This document shows positions 10,550 through 22,376 of a DNA stretch of 64,000 nucleotides, one piece after another; position 1 is the first letter of the stretch; each line of letters opens with the position of its first letter. The translations under genes were made by a program, and so were the position numbers. Source of the stretch: Cryptomeria japonica (Eukaryota > Streptophyta > Pinopsida > Cupressales > Cupressaceae); the NCBI RefSeq assembly GCF_030272615.1, contig NC_081412.1:481256372-481320371 (forward strand), given 5' to 3'. Under the pieces are notes generated by a model that worked only from the letters and a program-made list of their open reading frames with translations, searched no databases and was not told the origin of the DNA.

Positions 10550-12866
10550 TTGATAATACAAATTCAATTTATGCTTAATCAGATACTTTTTTTCTATAAA
10601 ATGGTATTTTGTAATCCTTTTAAGGAGGCTAATTTGCTCAAAAATTGTAATGACCTTTTTCAAATGTTACAGTGTAATCATATTCAAATGACAAAGCCAT
10701 CACCAAGCAAAAGATCAATGAAGTTCAAGAAGAAAGACCCACATCTGACCTTTCCTCCATTTGTGTCATCAAACATTGAGAACATTAAGGACACAGATAT
10801 AGGGCATGTTGATCTAGATGAATTCTTGAAAAGGGTTAAGAGCCACCAGTGTCATACAAAATGAAGCCTACCATCAACATTGGAATTCATTTAGTTGGAG
10901 CCTTTCTTATGTCGGCACAGAACCCCGAGTTTGTGTTAGCCTTTGCTAATTGGTATGATCTAGTGAGTAGGTGAGTAAAGGATGCAGAGGGAAAGAAGAC
11001 CGTCATCAAGTTAGATGATGATTTCTTTGACACTATTTTCAAGTTTCCGCATATAGATCAGTATGCTAACATTGATATAAAATCGGCAATAACCTAATAT
11101 GATAATAATTCCAACAAGTGCAAAAGAAATATCAATGAGAATCGGTCAAAGACTTAAAGGCCCACAATTGCAAGGTGGCCTTAGAATATTCACCGAAGTG
11201 ATTTTATTAAGGAGGTCAATGATTTGATTACTCTTCTTAGTAGACTAAAGGGGCTTCCAACTTCTAATACTTATTATAATTGGATGTATCGGTACATCCA
11301 CATAATCTGGCAAAATAAGAAGAAAATCTACTAGGGTAAACAAATTGTTGATGCATTGTGCGAACAGTTTACCAAAGTACCCACCACCTTAAAGTTCAAC
11401 ATGAATTCATGTCTTGTATATGCAGCAGCCTCAATGAGGCATTTTCTAGGTTTATCTACCACAGGAGACAAGAGTCAAAATCATGTTTATCAATATTTCA
11501 CATAGTTGCCTCTCAAGGATATTTTGAATCATTTCAGGAGAGTCAATAATGCTTTCTTTGCTCATTACATGTATATGTTTAACAAGGATCTTCAAAAGAA
11601 GAGAGTATCAGATGAGGCCTGAAATGTTGTGAATCAAGATGGATGTGTCTTTTTCCAATTCCCTAAATTCACATATCTTAGGATTGGATGCTTCGATGGT
11701 GAGCCTTTCATACTTCCTAAGTACCCATTTGACAAAATTATTCTCATGGAGATGGATCGTCAGATGATAGCAATGCATGAACGTCAATCTGGTGCCCACA
11801 AGACTAGACTCAAGTTCTACATTACCATTGGGAAATATTCTATTAATTCTATCTACAAGGTTCGAGCCATGGAAAAATAAATGACGAGAGTAACAATGAA
11901 ATTATTCAAGGCCAGAAAACACTTTGACTATAGAGGCATGAAGATTAAAAGCAAGAAAAGTTACACTCATGTTCATCGTATTGAGGATGTGTCAATTGAT
12001 TGTAGAATAGAAGAGGATATCAAGAGGCTTGACTACTAGAGTCTGATAGTAGAACAAATTGAGAACCTAAATCTTGTTGATATCTCTGAAGATTTTGAGA
12101 ATGATGGTAATATTTTGCATCCTAGGTATGAGAAGAAAATGGTTGTTGAATCATCTTTGTCTTTGATTTAGTGGTCTCAAAATGAAAACATTTCAATAAG
12201 GGCTAGGTTCCAAAATATTCTTGCCAATACCAATGTTTGGTTAGCTTAGAAAGGTATTCAATTGAAGCCTTTCCAAACTAAATCTAAAGATGACACTACA
12301 AGGCCTATGGGAAAGTCTTCTAAGTTTAGAACAAAGAATAGATAGGACACGATAGCTCTGAAGGGTCCCAAGTTCAAGTTCATAGTGGGGAAAGGTAAGA
12401 GTCAAGGGGAATCATCTACCCAAGAGACTCAAGTTGATGATGGAGCTGATAAAGAAGATGATGAAGGTGAGAAAGAAGAAGAAGAAGAGCTGAAAAGGAA
12501 CAAGAAGAAAGATTTGACAAGGAGGGATTACCAGAAATCCCAAGTACTTCCCATTCTCAAGAGACATAAGAAGGTGTTCCTCCTACATAATGTGACACTA
12601 CAAGTACTAGTTCAGTTTCAATTTCTGACATTGTTCCTTTTGGTTCTACTATCTCATATTTATCCTAGACTCTTGTGATCCATATCATTCTTTTCACAAC
12701 TACCAGTGATTCCGCCCTTCACACACCTCATGATAACATTGAAAGTGTTTTTCCTCCTAATCTGTTTGAGGTAACTTCTTCCATGTTGGAATATTTTGAT
12801 AAATTTATATTAGAAACTCAGCTTGCCCCTAAGGTTTGCATTACTCAAAATCCACCTGCCATTATT
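10550..12866 (+). pseudogene. Large unidentified ORF, first part
   Basis: I do not recognise this protein. Read across stops and frame changes it gives a coherent, mostly hydrophilic protein of roughly 700 codons. Recognisable stretches are LDEFLKRVKSHQ (about 10810-10850), KPTINIGIHLVGAFLMSAQ (10864 on), VIKLDDDFFDTIFKFPHIDQY (about 11010) and FPKFTYLRIGCFDGEPFILP (about 11660-11720). It ends with an acidic and lysine-rich tail, EDDEGEKEEEEELKRNKKK (about 12450-12510). Stops are mainly TAG. The reading frame runs up to the LINE target site, ITQNPPAI, and resumes beyond the LINE at 25676. It could be an ORF of an unclassified mobile element or a captured host gene; I see no pol domain. Confidence 0.55.
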
Positions 12867-13155
12867 TTTGATATTAAAAGCAACCAAAACAAGGGGGCTA
12901 ACCCAGGTACAGAAAAAGAAAAACAGTGGCAAGCCAACTGTCAGCGGAGCAACAGAAAAATCGCAGACCCCTGAACTTTCCTTTATCAAAAACTTTATTC
13001 ATTCTATGCATATTAGCCAGGTAAATAAAAGTCTTAATAAAAGTATGCCACGTAGGGAAACAGATAGTTAAGTTCAAGCATAACCAAACACTAAAACTAT
13101 AAGCTGATAGGCCACTAGGACCAAAAAAACCAGAAACCCAAACCATACAAGACAT
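12867..13155 (-). other. LINE 3' untranslated region
   Basis: Non-coding between the ORF3 stop and the short A-rich 3' tail. It is T/C-rich on the sense strand. Confidence 0.6.
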
Positions 13156-14331
13156 CTATTTCTTTTTTCCATGGCTCCTCTTGGGGAGGAGATTCCTAGC
13201 CCATTCCTTGGTGAGAAATTTGAAGAGGTCCATGTAGTCTTTGTCCTCCTTTCCTTTACCTTTGATTGTGTTTTCCTGCAGAAGACACAGAGTGGTCGCC
13301 AAGCAGTGCATAACATTGGGAGCAAACCTGGAGACGTCCTGTAGCTTGTTCTCAATGGGCTCCATTCCGTTGGTGATTTCGTGCAAGTTTTCAAACATAC
13401 CCTCCACTTTCTTACCCAAGTCCACCATATTGCAATCCTCTTCCTCCTTTGTGCTGCTCTCTTCCTCCACCACCATCATCTTATCAAACTTGACGGGGAG
13501 TGTTAGCCTCACCCGTAATCTCCACATCAGAGTCAATTTCCTGAATTCTAACTTTCTTAAGAGGTTTAGCATCCTCTGAATGGTGCTTTTTATTCTTCTT
13601 ACTACAGGAGCCAATTTCAGGCAGCCAGGGAGGGCTTATGTTAGGTTTATCAGTAGCAATGGCTAGGGGTTGGATTTTCAGGCACATTTTCGACAGAAAT
13701 CATGCGAGGGGGGCAAAGGGCCAGGTGGAAATAGTAGAAGCAGAGGATAAGGCCTTGGTGCAGAAGAGGAAATTCCTTGCCTTTTTTCTTAGTCTCCGCA
13801 ATATCTTTTACATTAGAGTCCAAAGAGTGCAGCAGAAAAAAAAGGAATGGAGATAAGATCTTTATTTCTAAGATGGTTAAGGAAAGGAAGGTGATAATAG
13901 TAGAAGATCTCATATCGTCCTTCAAGGGTGAAATATTTTATTATGATGTAACAGACCTTGTCCCAAGGGTGCAGAATCTCTTCTTGGTTGAAGTCACCCA
14001 CCCTCTTCACAGGGTTCTCCCCATCACGAAAAAACTGGTTTAGGCTTGTGGTGTCCGAAATGCGGCTTTGTTTTTTCCATTTCCTACCCTCCATGGATAA
14101 ACCCGTCTACTAAGTGATCACCTCTTCATTGATTTTGAAGGAAATACCACCCATGGTAACCCTTCTACCCTCCTAGGAGATAATGAACTACTTAGACAGT
14201 CTCTCATCATTTCCTTTCATGCTTTCCATAAATTTATCTAGCCCACCTTCCAAGCAGACAAACCACACCATCGGCCTGGCTTTAAATTCATCTATTTTGT
14301 CGGGTTCCAGTCTTAGTCTGTCACCCCCCAT
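13156..14331 (-). pseudogene. LINE ORF3, uncharacterised protein
   Basis: ATG at 14331 on the minus strand, stop at 13156, about 390 codons, with stops and at least two frame changes. It begins MGGDRLRLEPDKIDEFKARP and continues with EGRKWKKQSRISDT, KVCYIIIKYFTLEG and YYYHLPFLNHLRNKD (about 14090-13840). Then come GKEFPLLHQGLILCF and LALCPPRMISVENVPENP, a lysine/serine-rich middle, an acidic segment, and DLFKFLTKEWARNLLPKRS at the end. I recognise no catalytic motif. It lies inside the LINE target duplication, between ORF2 and the 3' tail, on the same strand, so it looks like part of the LINE. A separate nested insertion is possible, but I saw no flanking duplication for one. Confidence 0.6.
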
Positions 14332-14773
14332 GGTTCTTTCTTCCAGCTTAGTAGAGCAAATGAGAAATGGGGTAACAAAGAAATAGGGCCGAACTAGACC
14401 AGAGGCAGAATGAAGAAGAAAACTTATCCAGCTCTAGGATAAGATCATGCAATAAACACTGCGATTATTGAAAGTAGTGTTTAAACAGATTTCACCATCA
14501 CAAAATCTATTACACTCATGTGAACCATCAATCCAACTAATGTGATTTGGTTAACCCTAGCCGTTGCCTTTATCGCCGCCAATGATATTCGTCTGGATGA
14601 TAATTAAAAAATTGCCTTTCCTGATATCAGTACTACATCGATAAATATCATCATTATCTAACCCCCCTTGTAGCTACGTGGCAAGCCCAACCCATGATGG
14701 GCAGGTTTCCCCTCCAAATTTAAAATTTAAAAATTGGTTCTCTTCATTCGATGATAATTATATGGGTTCATCA
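14332..14773 (-). other. Spacer between LINE ORF2 and ORF3
   Basis: About 440 bp without coding signal. On the sense strand ATAATTATCATCG and ATTATCATCCAG recur, and a more GC-rich part lies around 14640-14720. It could serve as a leader for ORF3, but nothing shows this. Confidence 0.45.
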
Positions 14774-15096
14774 TTAGACTTGGTTTTTTTCTTTCTCCAA
14801 GATCTCCTTGGTGATCATTGGCAGCAGATTGATATTCCTCCAACATCGTAAGTTGTTTTGTAGCCTACCCACCACAACCATAGAGTCAACAGTCGCATTC
14901 CCTTCTTTGAAGATGTGGCAGATGGTGAAACAATCAAGGTTAGCCAAAAGCATTCTAGAATCCCTCAAAATAGAATCCACTTTCCGACCAGCAATAGATC
15001 TACCATTGACAGCTTCCACAATAACTTTAAAGTCACCCTCAATTTCCTATTTTTTAATACCAATAGCGGTAGCAACTCTCAGACCCCAAAGGAGAG

Positions 15097-16815
15097 TGAT
15101 AGGGAGGACCCTAGATTACTTGAGTCAGCTTGATTCACTCCAAGGCCTTTTTCCTAGCCTAACCCGGGAATGCTCCTCTCTATTCCCCTATTCCACTCTA
15201 CGTCCTCACTACCGAGGGTTGTTACTCTGCTCTTTGTGAATTCACTTTCGTAAATCCACCAACTCACTAATATACTGAATCTAACCAGACACCTTGTAGG
15301 GTTTGCTCTACCATTAGCTATACCTTTGACTTCTCCAAAGTTGTTTCCCTCTCATACTTGGATTCTTCCTCCTATTGATCCCATCTTCCCTTGGTATGAG
15401 GCTAATAACCTAGACTCCGGTCTACCCTGCAAGTGATTCCTCTTGGTCACTAATACCTGGTCGAGCTATCATCAAGCTTGCCTAGGGTCAGTCTGCTGAA
15501 ACGGTCGACGTTATTCCCTGGTCTGCTACACATAAAACTCTACTATACATGGCCGACTCTTCTTGACAACCTCCAATGGTCGTGTGGATCCCATGAGGGA
15601 GAATCAAGACAGAGCCATGTTATAACTACTTGTCACCAACAGAAAACAAGAAACATAACGACAACTTATTTATAGAGCTGAGCTTGGCACGATTTCAAAA
15701 TTGGAACTCACAAAACATAGAAAAATAACATCTACTCTATCACACTAGCATTTAAATATTTAAGCCATTATTTATAGTTTTCAAACGAAAATTGAACTCT
15801 GAGAAAGAAAACATAAAACAGTCTTCAAATTGTTATTCAAAAAGATGTTCTTTGTTCCACCTATCGAACCTCCTTCTCACCTTGTTACAGAATGTCCATT
15901 GAGTCTTTTATAGCCTCCTAAACATGTCTTGAATCATCCCTAATAGAAAAGATTCAACTCGACACCATCTGGTTTCTGACTGTAATTGATTTTTGGATTT
16001 CCATCGGGTCATCGGGTTAGCACCGAAACACTTATTCCGATGTTTGAGGGCAGTTTACAACTCACTTGCCTTTCTATCAGGTCATCGTAGTAGCCTCAAA
16101 ACACTTACTCCGATGTTCGATGACATTTTATACTTTGTGCACTTCCACATTGGTTTCCATCGGGTCATCGGAGTAGCCTTAAAATACTCACCGATGGTCG
16201 ATGGTGCACTCCCAACAGAATGCTTCCTTGTCGGGTTATCGGTGTAGCCCCAAACATGTTCTGTTGATGTTTGATGATACGCTCCAAACCTTTTGCCTTC
16301 CCATCAGGTTATCGGTGTAGCCCCAAACATGTGATACTGATAGTCAATGGTGAGCTCCAAACCGCATGCTTTCCGATTGGGTTATCAGGTGGCACAAAAA
16401 CTAGTCTTGTCGATACCCAATGGCTCCACTTCGACTCGCTCTACTCGCTAACTTCTTGCTGGGTCCCACCATGGTTGCCAAGTCATGGGAGATAAACCTT
16501 GTGTAGCTTTCCATAGTGGTATAGTGACCGATGTTGATCATCCCGGATTTGCTCACCCGTTAGCTGGTGGTTTCATCGGGTTATTGGGGTAGGTGGAAAA
16601 CACTCCCACCGATATCCGATGGTTCCACTTTGACTTTCTCCAACTGCTAGCAACTCCATCGTGGTAAGTCTTTCTAAAAAATAAAACTTTCACAAAGAAG
16701 ACAAAAATGCACCCCAAGCTCCAAACATACAACCTAATGGACTAGAACCAGTCCTTATGCCAAAATTACCAAAATTGAAAAGGGTATTTACTCACCCTTA
16801 GGTGCTCCTGCACCA
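15097..16815. mobile_element. Solo LTR (gypsy-type) inside LINE RNase H
   Basis: 1719 bp with TGATAGGG...GCACCA ends and the 5-bp duplication GAGAG at 15092-15096 and 16816-16820. Excluding it with one GAGAG restores the RNase H frame exactly. The ends resemble the chromovirus LTR ends (TGAT...CACCA). No primer binding site or internal region is present, so recombination between LTRs removed the rest. It carries the CATCGG palindrome array at 16002-16621. Confidence 0.93.
16002..16621. repeat. Seven CATCGG...CCGATG inverted units in solo LTR
   Basis: Units near 16002-16050, 16076-16123, 16157-16204, 16230-16276, 16301-16350, 16374-16423 and 16574-16621, mostly spaced 70-80 bp. A left arm like CATCGGGTTATCGG is followed about 20 bases later by a right arm like CCGATATCCGATGG. 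In one unit the left arm is ATTGGGTTATC and the right arm is GATACCCAAT, so both sides changed together. Confidence 0.75.
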
Positions 16816-19800
16816 GAGAGTCATTCCCTCTGCTCGAGTGATAGTATGGTTCTTCAAGATACCTTCATAGGCTTCTACACTATTCCCCCGGTGGTCACGG
16901 ATGACTTTACCTCCCTCTTGGCAGGTATTTTGGGCTGAACCATCAAAATTCAGTTTGTGCCAAGAGGGGTTTGGGGCTAACCATTTGGTCTTTTTTCTGT
17001 TGATCTTTGCACTGTTGTTGAAGAATTTAAACTCCAAGGGGAGCTTCCATAGTTTAGCAATTTTTTTATCAGTCGGGTTAGGAGGATTGGGGGGGTTTCC
17101 ACCTAGTCACTAATATATTATCCATAAGCATTTTGAAGCAATTCTAAAAAACTTTATCTGGGGGGGTTTCAACATCTCTAAAGATTTTGTTGTTTCTTTC
17201 TTTCTAGACACCCCAGCAGATATGGGGAGGGATCTGCCTTTGTACCTGAAGAATCAGGGGGTGGTGGGAGAGAGGTGTCCATCCAGTAACAAATTGACGA
17301 ATTTTATCCTAAAAAACCCATTGAATACCACTTTTTTCAAGGGTAATGGTCCACAAGTGTCTAGCGAAGGGGTAGTGGATGAAAAGATGGTCAATAGTTT
17401 CCTCCTCATCTTTACATAAAATGCATCTATTGGGAAGTTGGAATCCCCTCCTTTTTAGATTATCCAGAGTCAAGATTTTTCCATGCATAAGAGACCACTA
17501 GAAGAAGTTAACTTTTGGAATAAGCTATGAGTTCCATATTTTCCTCCAACATTCAACATCACCAGTGGGTCTCAGGAGTTGCTTGTAAGCAGACTTGACC
17601 GAGAACTCCCCCAACTGGGTCCCCTTCCAAATTAATCTGTCCTCTGGGGGAGATAAGGGAACCCTACACTCAAGCATAAGATCCTGCAGATCAAGGGCAG
17701 TGGGTAATAGGTTAGGTCGATCAGAAAAGATCGGGGCTATGCTCTTCCATCTTCCTCTTCCTGGCATTGTGTAGTCAGCAATGTAATCACCAAAGTTCTC
17801 CTTTAGGAAATACATTATTTGGCAGAATCAAGATTCAGCTAGAGGTTTGTCATCCAACCAAGAGTCTTCCCAGAAACTAATCTTCTTGTCGTTCCCAATC
17901 TGCCACTTCAGTCCTTCTCTGATAACCGGCTTGAGTTTCAAGATATTGTTCCATAATTTTGACCCATGAGGTAGGTCACCAGCACTCAAATTAAAACAGA
18001 ACTGCTCCCTTTCCAAATACTTAGCCCTGATAATGTTACACCAGTCCACCTCACCGTTAGCTAGGGTCCATCCCACTTTAGCAATTAGAGCCTTGTTCAA
18101 GGTATTTATCTTTCTGATACCAAGACCTCCCATGGTTTTGGGTAAGAAAACAGTGTCCCAGTTGATCAGAGAGAGGTGTTTCTTTTCCTCCATGCCCATC
18201 CAAAGAAAAGTTCTTTGGATCCTCTCAAGATTTTCCCCCATAGCACCATATATTTTAAACAAGGAAAGGAACTACACAGGGATGCCCTAGAGGGAAGCAA
18301 CAAGGAGTTGGAGCTTACCCGCACTACTAAGGAATTTGCCCTTCCAACCAGCAAGTTTGTTTTGTATTCATTCAAGGATAATATTCCAGAACGCAGGGGT
18401 AACCTCTTTAACAGTGAGGGGGAGACCTAGGTAAGTCCTAGGAAGAGCAAGAAACTTACACTCCAGGATAGAAAGGATTTTAGTTTGAAGGTCCACAGAG
18501 ATGTTGAAGAAGAAGAGATTACTTTTGTCATAGTTGATACATTGCACTGAGGTAGAGGCATAATCCACCAGTAAATTCATCCATACTTTAGCCTCAATCA
18601 CTGAGGATATACCAAAAAGAAAGGTATCATCAACAAATTGTTGGATCACTCAGGGAGGAATAGTAGAAGCCACTTTGAATCCCTGTAGTCTACCATTGAT
18701 CATCATATCAACCACATTCCTACTAAAGACTTCAACAATCATAATGAAAAGATAAGGGGATAGGGGGTCTCCCTGTCGAATACCTTTTCTAGCTTTAAAG
18801 TGGCCCCTAGGGGTCCTATTGATCAAGACTATTAACTGAACCATAGAAACACATTCCCGTATCATGTCAACTACCTTCTGGTTGAAGCCCAGTTTTGAGA
18901 GAGTTTTAAATAGGAAGCATCGGTTGACTTTATCATAACCTTTTGAAATGTCAAGTTTGAAAGCCATACCTGGAATTCTGCTCCTATCCATAGAGTGGAT
19001 TATTTCATGGGTAGCAATGGCCGCATCTAGGATTTGACGACCAGGGACAAAACCTTTCTGGGAGGGACTAATAAACTTAACTAGAAGAGGCTTAATTCTA
19101 TTCACCAAGATCTTAGAGATTATATTGTAGATAGAATTGCAAAGGCTTATGGGCTGAAAATATTTCATGCAATTGGGGTTCGGAGACTTGGGGACAAGAA
19201 CAATGTAGGTGTTGTTCAGTTTTGTCAATAATTTTCCAGTCCTAAAGAAGTCCTTCATTGCTTTAGTAACATCATAATTAAGAATGTCCCAATAATCCTG
19301 GAAGAACATCGAGGGAAAGCCATCCAAGCCTGAGGTCTTGAAAGCACCCATCGTAAAGACTGCCAAGCGGACCTCCTCTAAGGAAATAGGAGCAAGGAGT
19401 TGACAGTTATCCTCCTCCCCAATGGCATTAGGTAGCTTACTGAAAAGCCTATCCTAGAGGGACTCATTATCTCTTCCAGATTCAATATACATACGGATGA
19501 AGAAGTTAGTGGTAGTTTGACCAATTTGGGATTCTCCAGTGATCTCCTAACCAAATTCATCCTTTAGACATTTGATAAAGTTTCTCCTTTTGTGAATGCT
19601 CGTTGAGCAGTGGAAGAAAGCCAAGTTTCTATCACCCTCTTTCAGCCATTGAATTTTGGATCTTTGCTTCTAATAGATTTCCTCCTTAGAAAGGATTTCC
19701 TTCTAACTCTTATGACATTATTCTTCAACAAGAAGGGAGTGAGGGGGGTCACCAACAGCCATACTGCTTTGGAATTGTTCAAGCCAAGACCACAACTCCT

Positions 19801-20455
19801 TTTTCTTTTTGAAGATGTCACCAAAGGTTGCCTTATTCTAACCTTTCACTTCTTTGTAGATGAGGTTCAGTTTCACAACAATTATGAACATTGTAGCCCC
19901 TTGGATTAGGGTGGCCCACCAGCCCTTAACCAAATCTCTGAAATCTAGGTGGGATTCCCACATAATCTCATAGTGAAAAGGTGGGGGACCCAGGAGGGGT
20001 CTATCATTCCAATGAAGGAGGAGGGGGCTATGATCTGATGTAGTCCTTTGGAGGGTCTTTAGATAGGATTTGTGACCAATATCCCAATTGGCAGAGACAA
20101 GAAATCTATCCAAACTGACTTGAATTAGGTGATTGCCTTTCCTATTATTTGACCAAGTGTAGGGGACACCTTGAAGATCGATATCAAAGAGGCTAGTAAC
20201 ATTAATAAGATTAGCAAGATCTCCCATGCTATCAAAAAAATCCACAAGACCTCTACATTTCTCAAAGGGGTAGAGAGGGGTGTTGAAGTCTCTAGCCAAC
20301 ATGTAATGAGAATTATGGCCTGCAAGGATGAGCTTATAAATTTCCCCCCACCCTAGATGCATTCCCACTTTGGAATTGGGGGTATATATATTGAACAAGT
20401 GCTAACACAGATCACCATATTGAAAAGTAATTGCAAGGAAGTTCTGAGTGCTAAC

Positions 20456-22126
20456 TGTAGCGTCGTAAATTATACGCACTTGCTACGGTGGTACAACTTC
20501 ACACCTAGTTTAGCACCCGCCTTGGCGCATTTTGCATTTTGCATCGCATTTCCCCTTTAGCACTTAATTAATTAAATTAATTAGGTCTAAGGTTCTATTT
20601 TATCATCTCCCATATCATAAAGTTGGGCCCTTTTCATTAAAGTGTGGCCCTTTCATTTTATTCTTCCAATGCATCATTTAATCTAAAACCCTAATTAGGT
20701 CCTATTTTGAACTTGGGGGCTTGATTTCGGGGGTCAAAACATCTCGAAATTAGCTGTAACTTCGAGATTCGCTCTAAAATCATCATATCCAATGGCCCTG
20801 AAAATTTGGTGAAAAGTTGTCGGGACCATGGCGCCCGACGTGCACATGGTACCGGACATTTTTCCCGAAATTTTAGGAGCACGATCCAATCATAAAATAA
20901 AGCTTAACACCAAGAAATTGGCGGGATATTCAATCTCTAGGTCGGCCTAAAGTTGGAATTAAGGCCTAGGGTTTCATATATAAGAGCTCTCTTTCTTCAT
21001 TTGAAAGGATCTGAATTTTGGTTTTCAGAACCTCATATGCAGCAAAAGAGCAGATCTTTGAAGACTTCAACAACATTCAACATCCTTCTATCAAGCATTT
21101 ATCAATTTCATTCATCCATTTAGGGCTTGGAAGACATTGAAGATTAATAGGAGATTACCAACTGAAGATTGGCTTGTACTCCTCCCTTGAGGGTTGGGTA
21201 TGATTTCATGTTGTTTTCATGTCTTTGCATAAGCTTCAATATGTCCTTTATTCATGCTTTATATTACTTTGCATCTTGATTTAGAGCATTTACATTATCA
21301 TTTACAAGCAATTAGGGTTTACTTTCTAGGTTGCTCTGGTTTGCTTTCTTGCATTTAAGGACCTTGCACACACACTAGGTCTGCACACACAATACATTTT
21401 ACAATACAACTTGGCTATTCATGGAGGTGGAAATCACCGAAGCGGGGGTTTGACTAAGGCAAAACCCTATATAGCCGCCCAAACACCTTTTCAGATATAA
21501 GTGCAGGTTTCAGGACTCGGACGATGCCGCAAGTTGCAGATCTGAAAGAAGCAGACTGAGACAGAACAACACACCAAATTCCAGCCCAGAAAGCTAGGAC
21601 AGGGGCGTGGGGCGCCCTGGTCCTGCCAGGACAGGGGCGCTGGGCGCCCTAGTCCCTAGGACAGGGGCACTGGGCGCCCTGGTCCTTCTGGCAGACAGCA
21701 AGTTTCAGCATTTTGACAGCTTTTCAGGTTGCAAAACAGCAGTTTTCGGAGCAGTTTCAGGGGCAGAATCAGGACAGGGGCGCCCGCGCCCCCGTCCTGA
21801 ACATCTTCAGTCAAATTTTAACTCCGGGTACACATTTGCATTCTTGTCTTGTCCTTGTGTTTACAGCTTTCCATTGTTTAAGTTCAATTTTGCAATCTTG
21901 TTATTAGTTCATACTTGCACTTTGGGGTTAGGGATTGAACTTGCATCATTTCATCTTTCAATTGCAACAAAGGAATAGAAATCCTAATAGGTAGCCCGTG
22001 GCTCTCTCTTCCACAAGAAGAAGTAGCCAATTGTGTGATACCTCTAGGCTCTTTCGTATTCCACAAGTGTGTGGTTGAAAGTGAGATTAGGGCATGTTTG
22101 CTTAGTGTCACTTTTTCTCCCACACA
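20456..22126. mobile_element. Solo LTR inside LINE endonuclease
   Basis: 1671 bp with TGTAGCGTCG...CCCACACA ends and the duplication CTAAC at 20451-20455 and 22127-22131. Excluding it makes the endonuclease read through (GKIYVSTQNFLAITFQYGD). The interior has a TTAATTAATT stretch, a GC-rich hairpin cluster (21591-21801), and a GGAGGTGGAAATCACC segment at about 21424-21470 that recurs near 51119. Confidence 0.93.
21591..21801. repeat. Four GC-rich hairpins in solo LTR
   Basis: Units at about 21594-21624, 21628-21657, 21658-21688 and 21772-21801. Each reads AGGACAGGGGCG...GCGCCC...GTCCT, with outer AGGAC/GTCCT and inner GGCGC/GCGCC pairing. They stand out from the AT-rich surroundings. Confidence 0.75.
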
Positions 22127-22376
22127 CTAACATAGATCTTTCCTTTGACTTTGAAGGGGTCCCAGAGGGTAGCAATTCCCCCATATTCCCCCAACGCCTT
22201 CACATACAAAAAGGCAGCCCCCGACCAAAGTTTACCACCAATGGTTGCAAAAGTTTGCTAGGACATTTTAACCTCTTGAAGAAGACAAATATCAAGTTTC
22301 ATTTCCAAGATATATTGTTTTATAGGAAATTGCTTCGAGGGGTTGTTAAGACCCCTTATGTTCCAGGAGAGGAACT

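Noticed and set aside
13241-13579. Plus-strand 112-codon ORF
   Set aside because: Antisense shadow of LINE ORF3.
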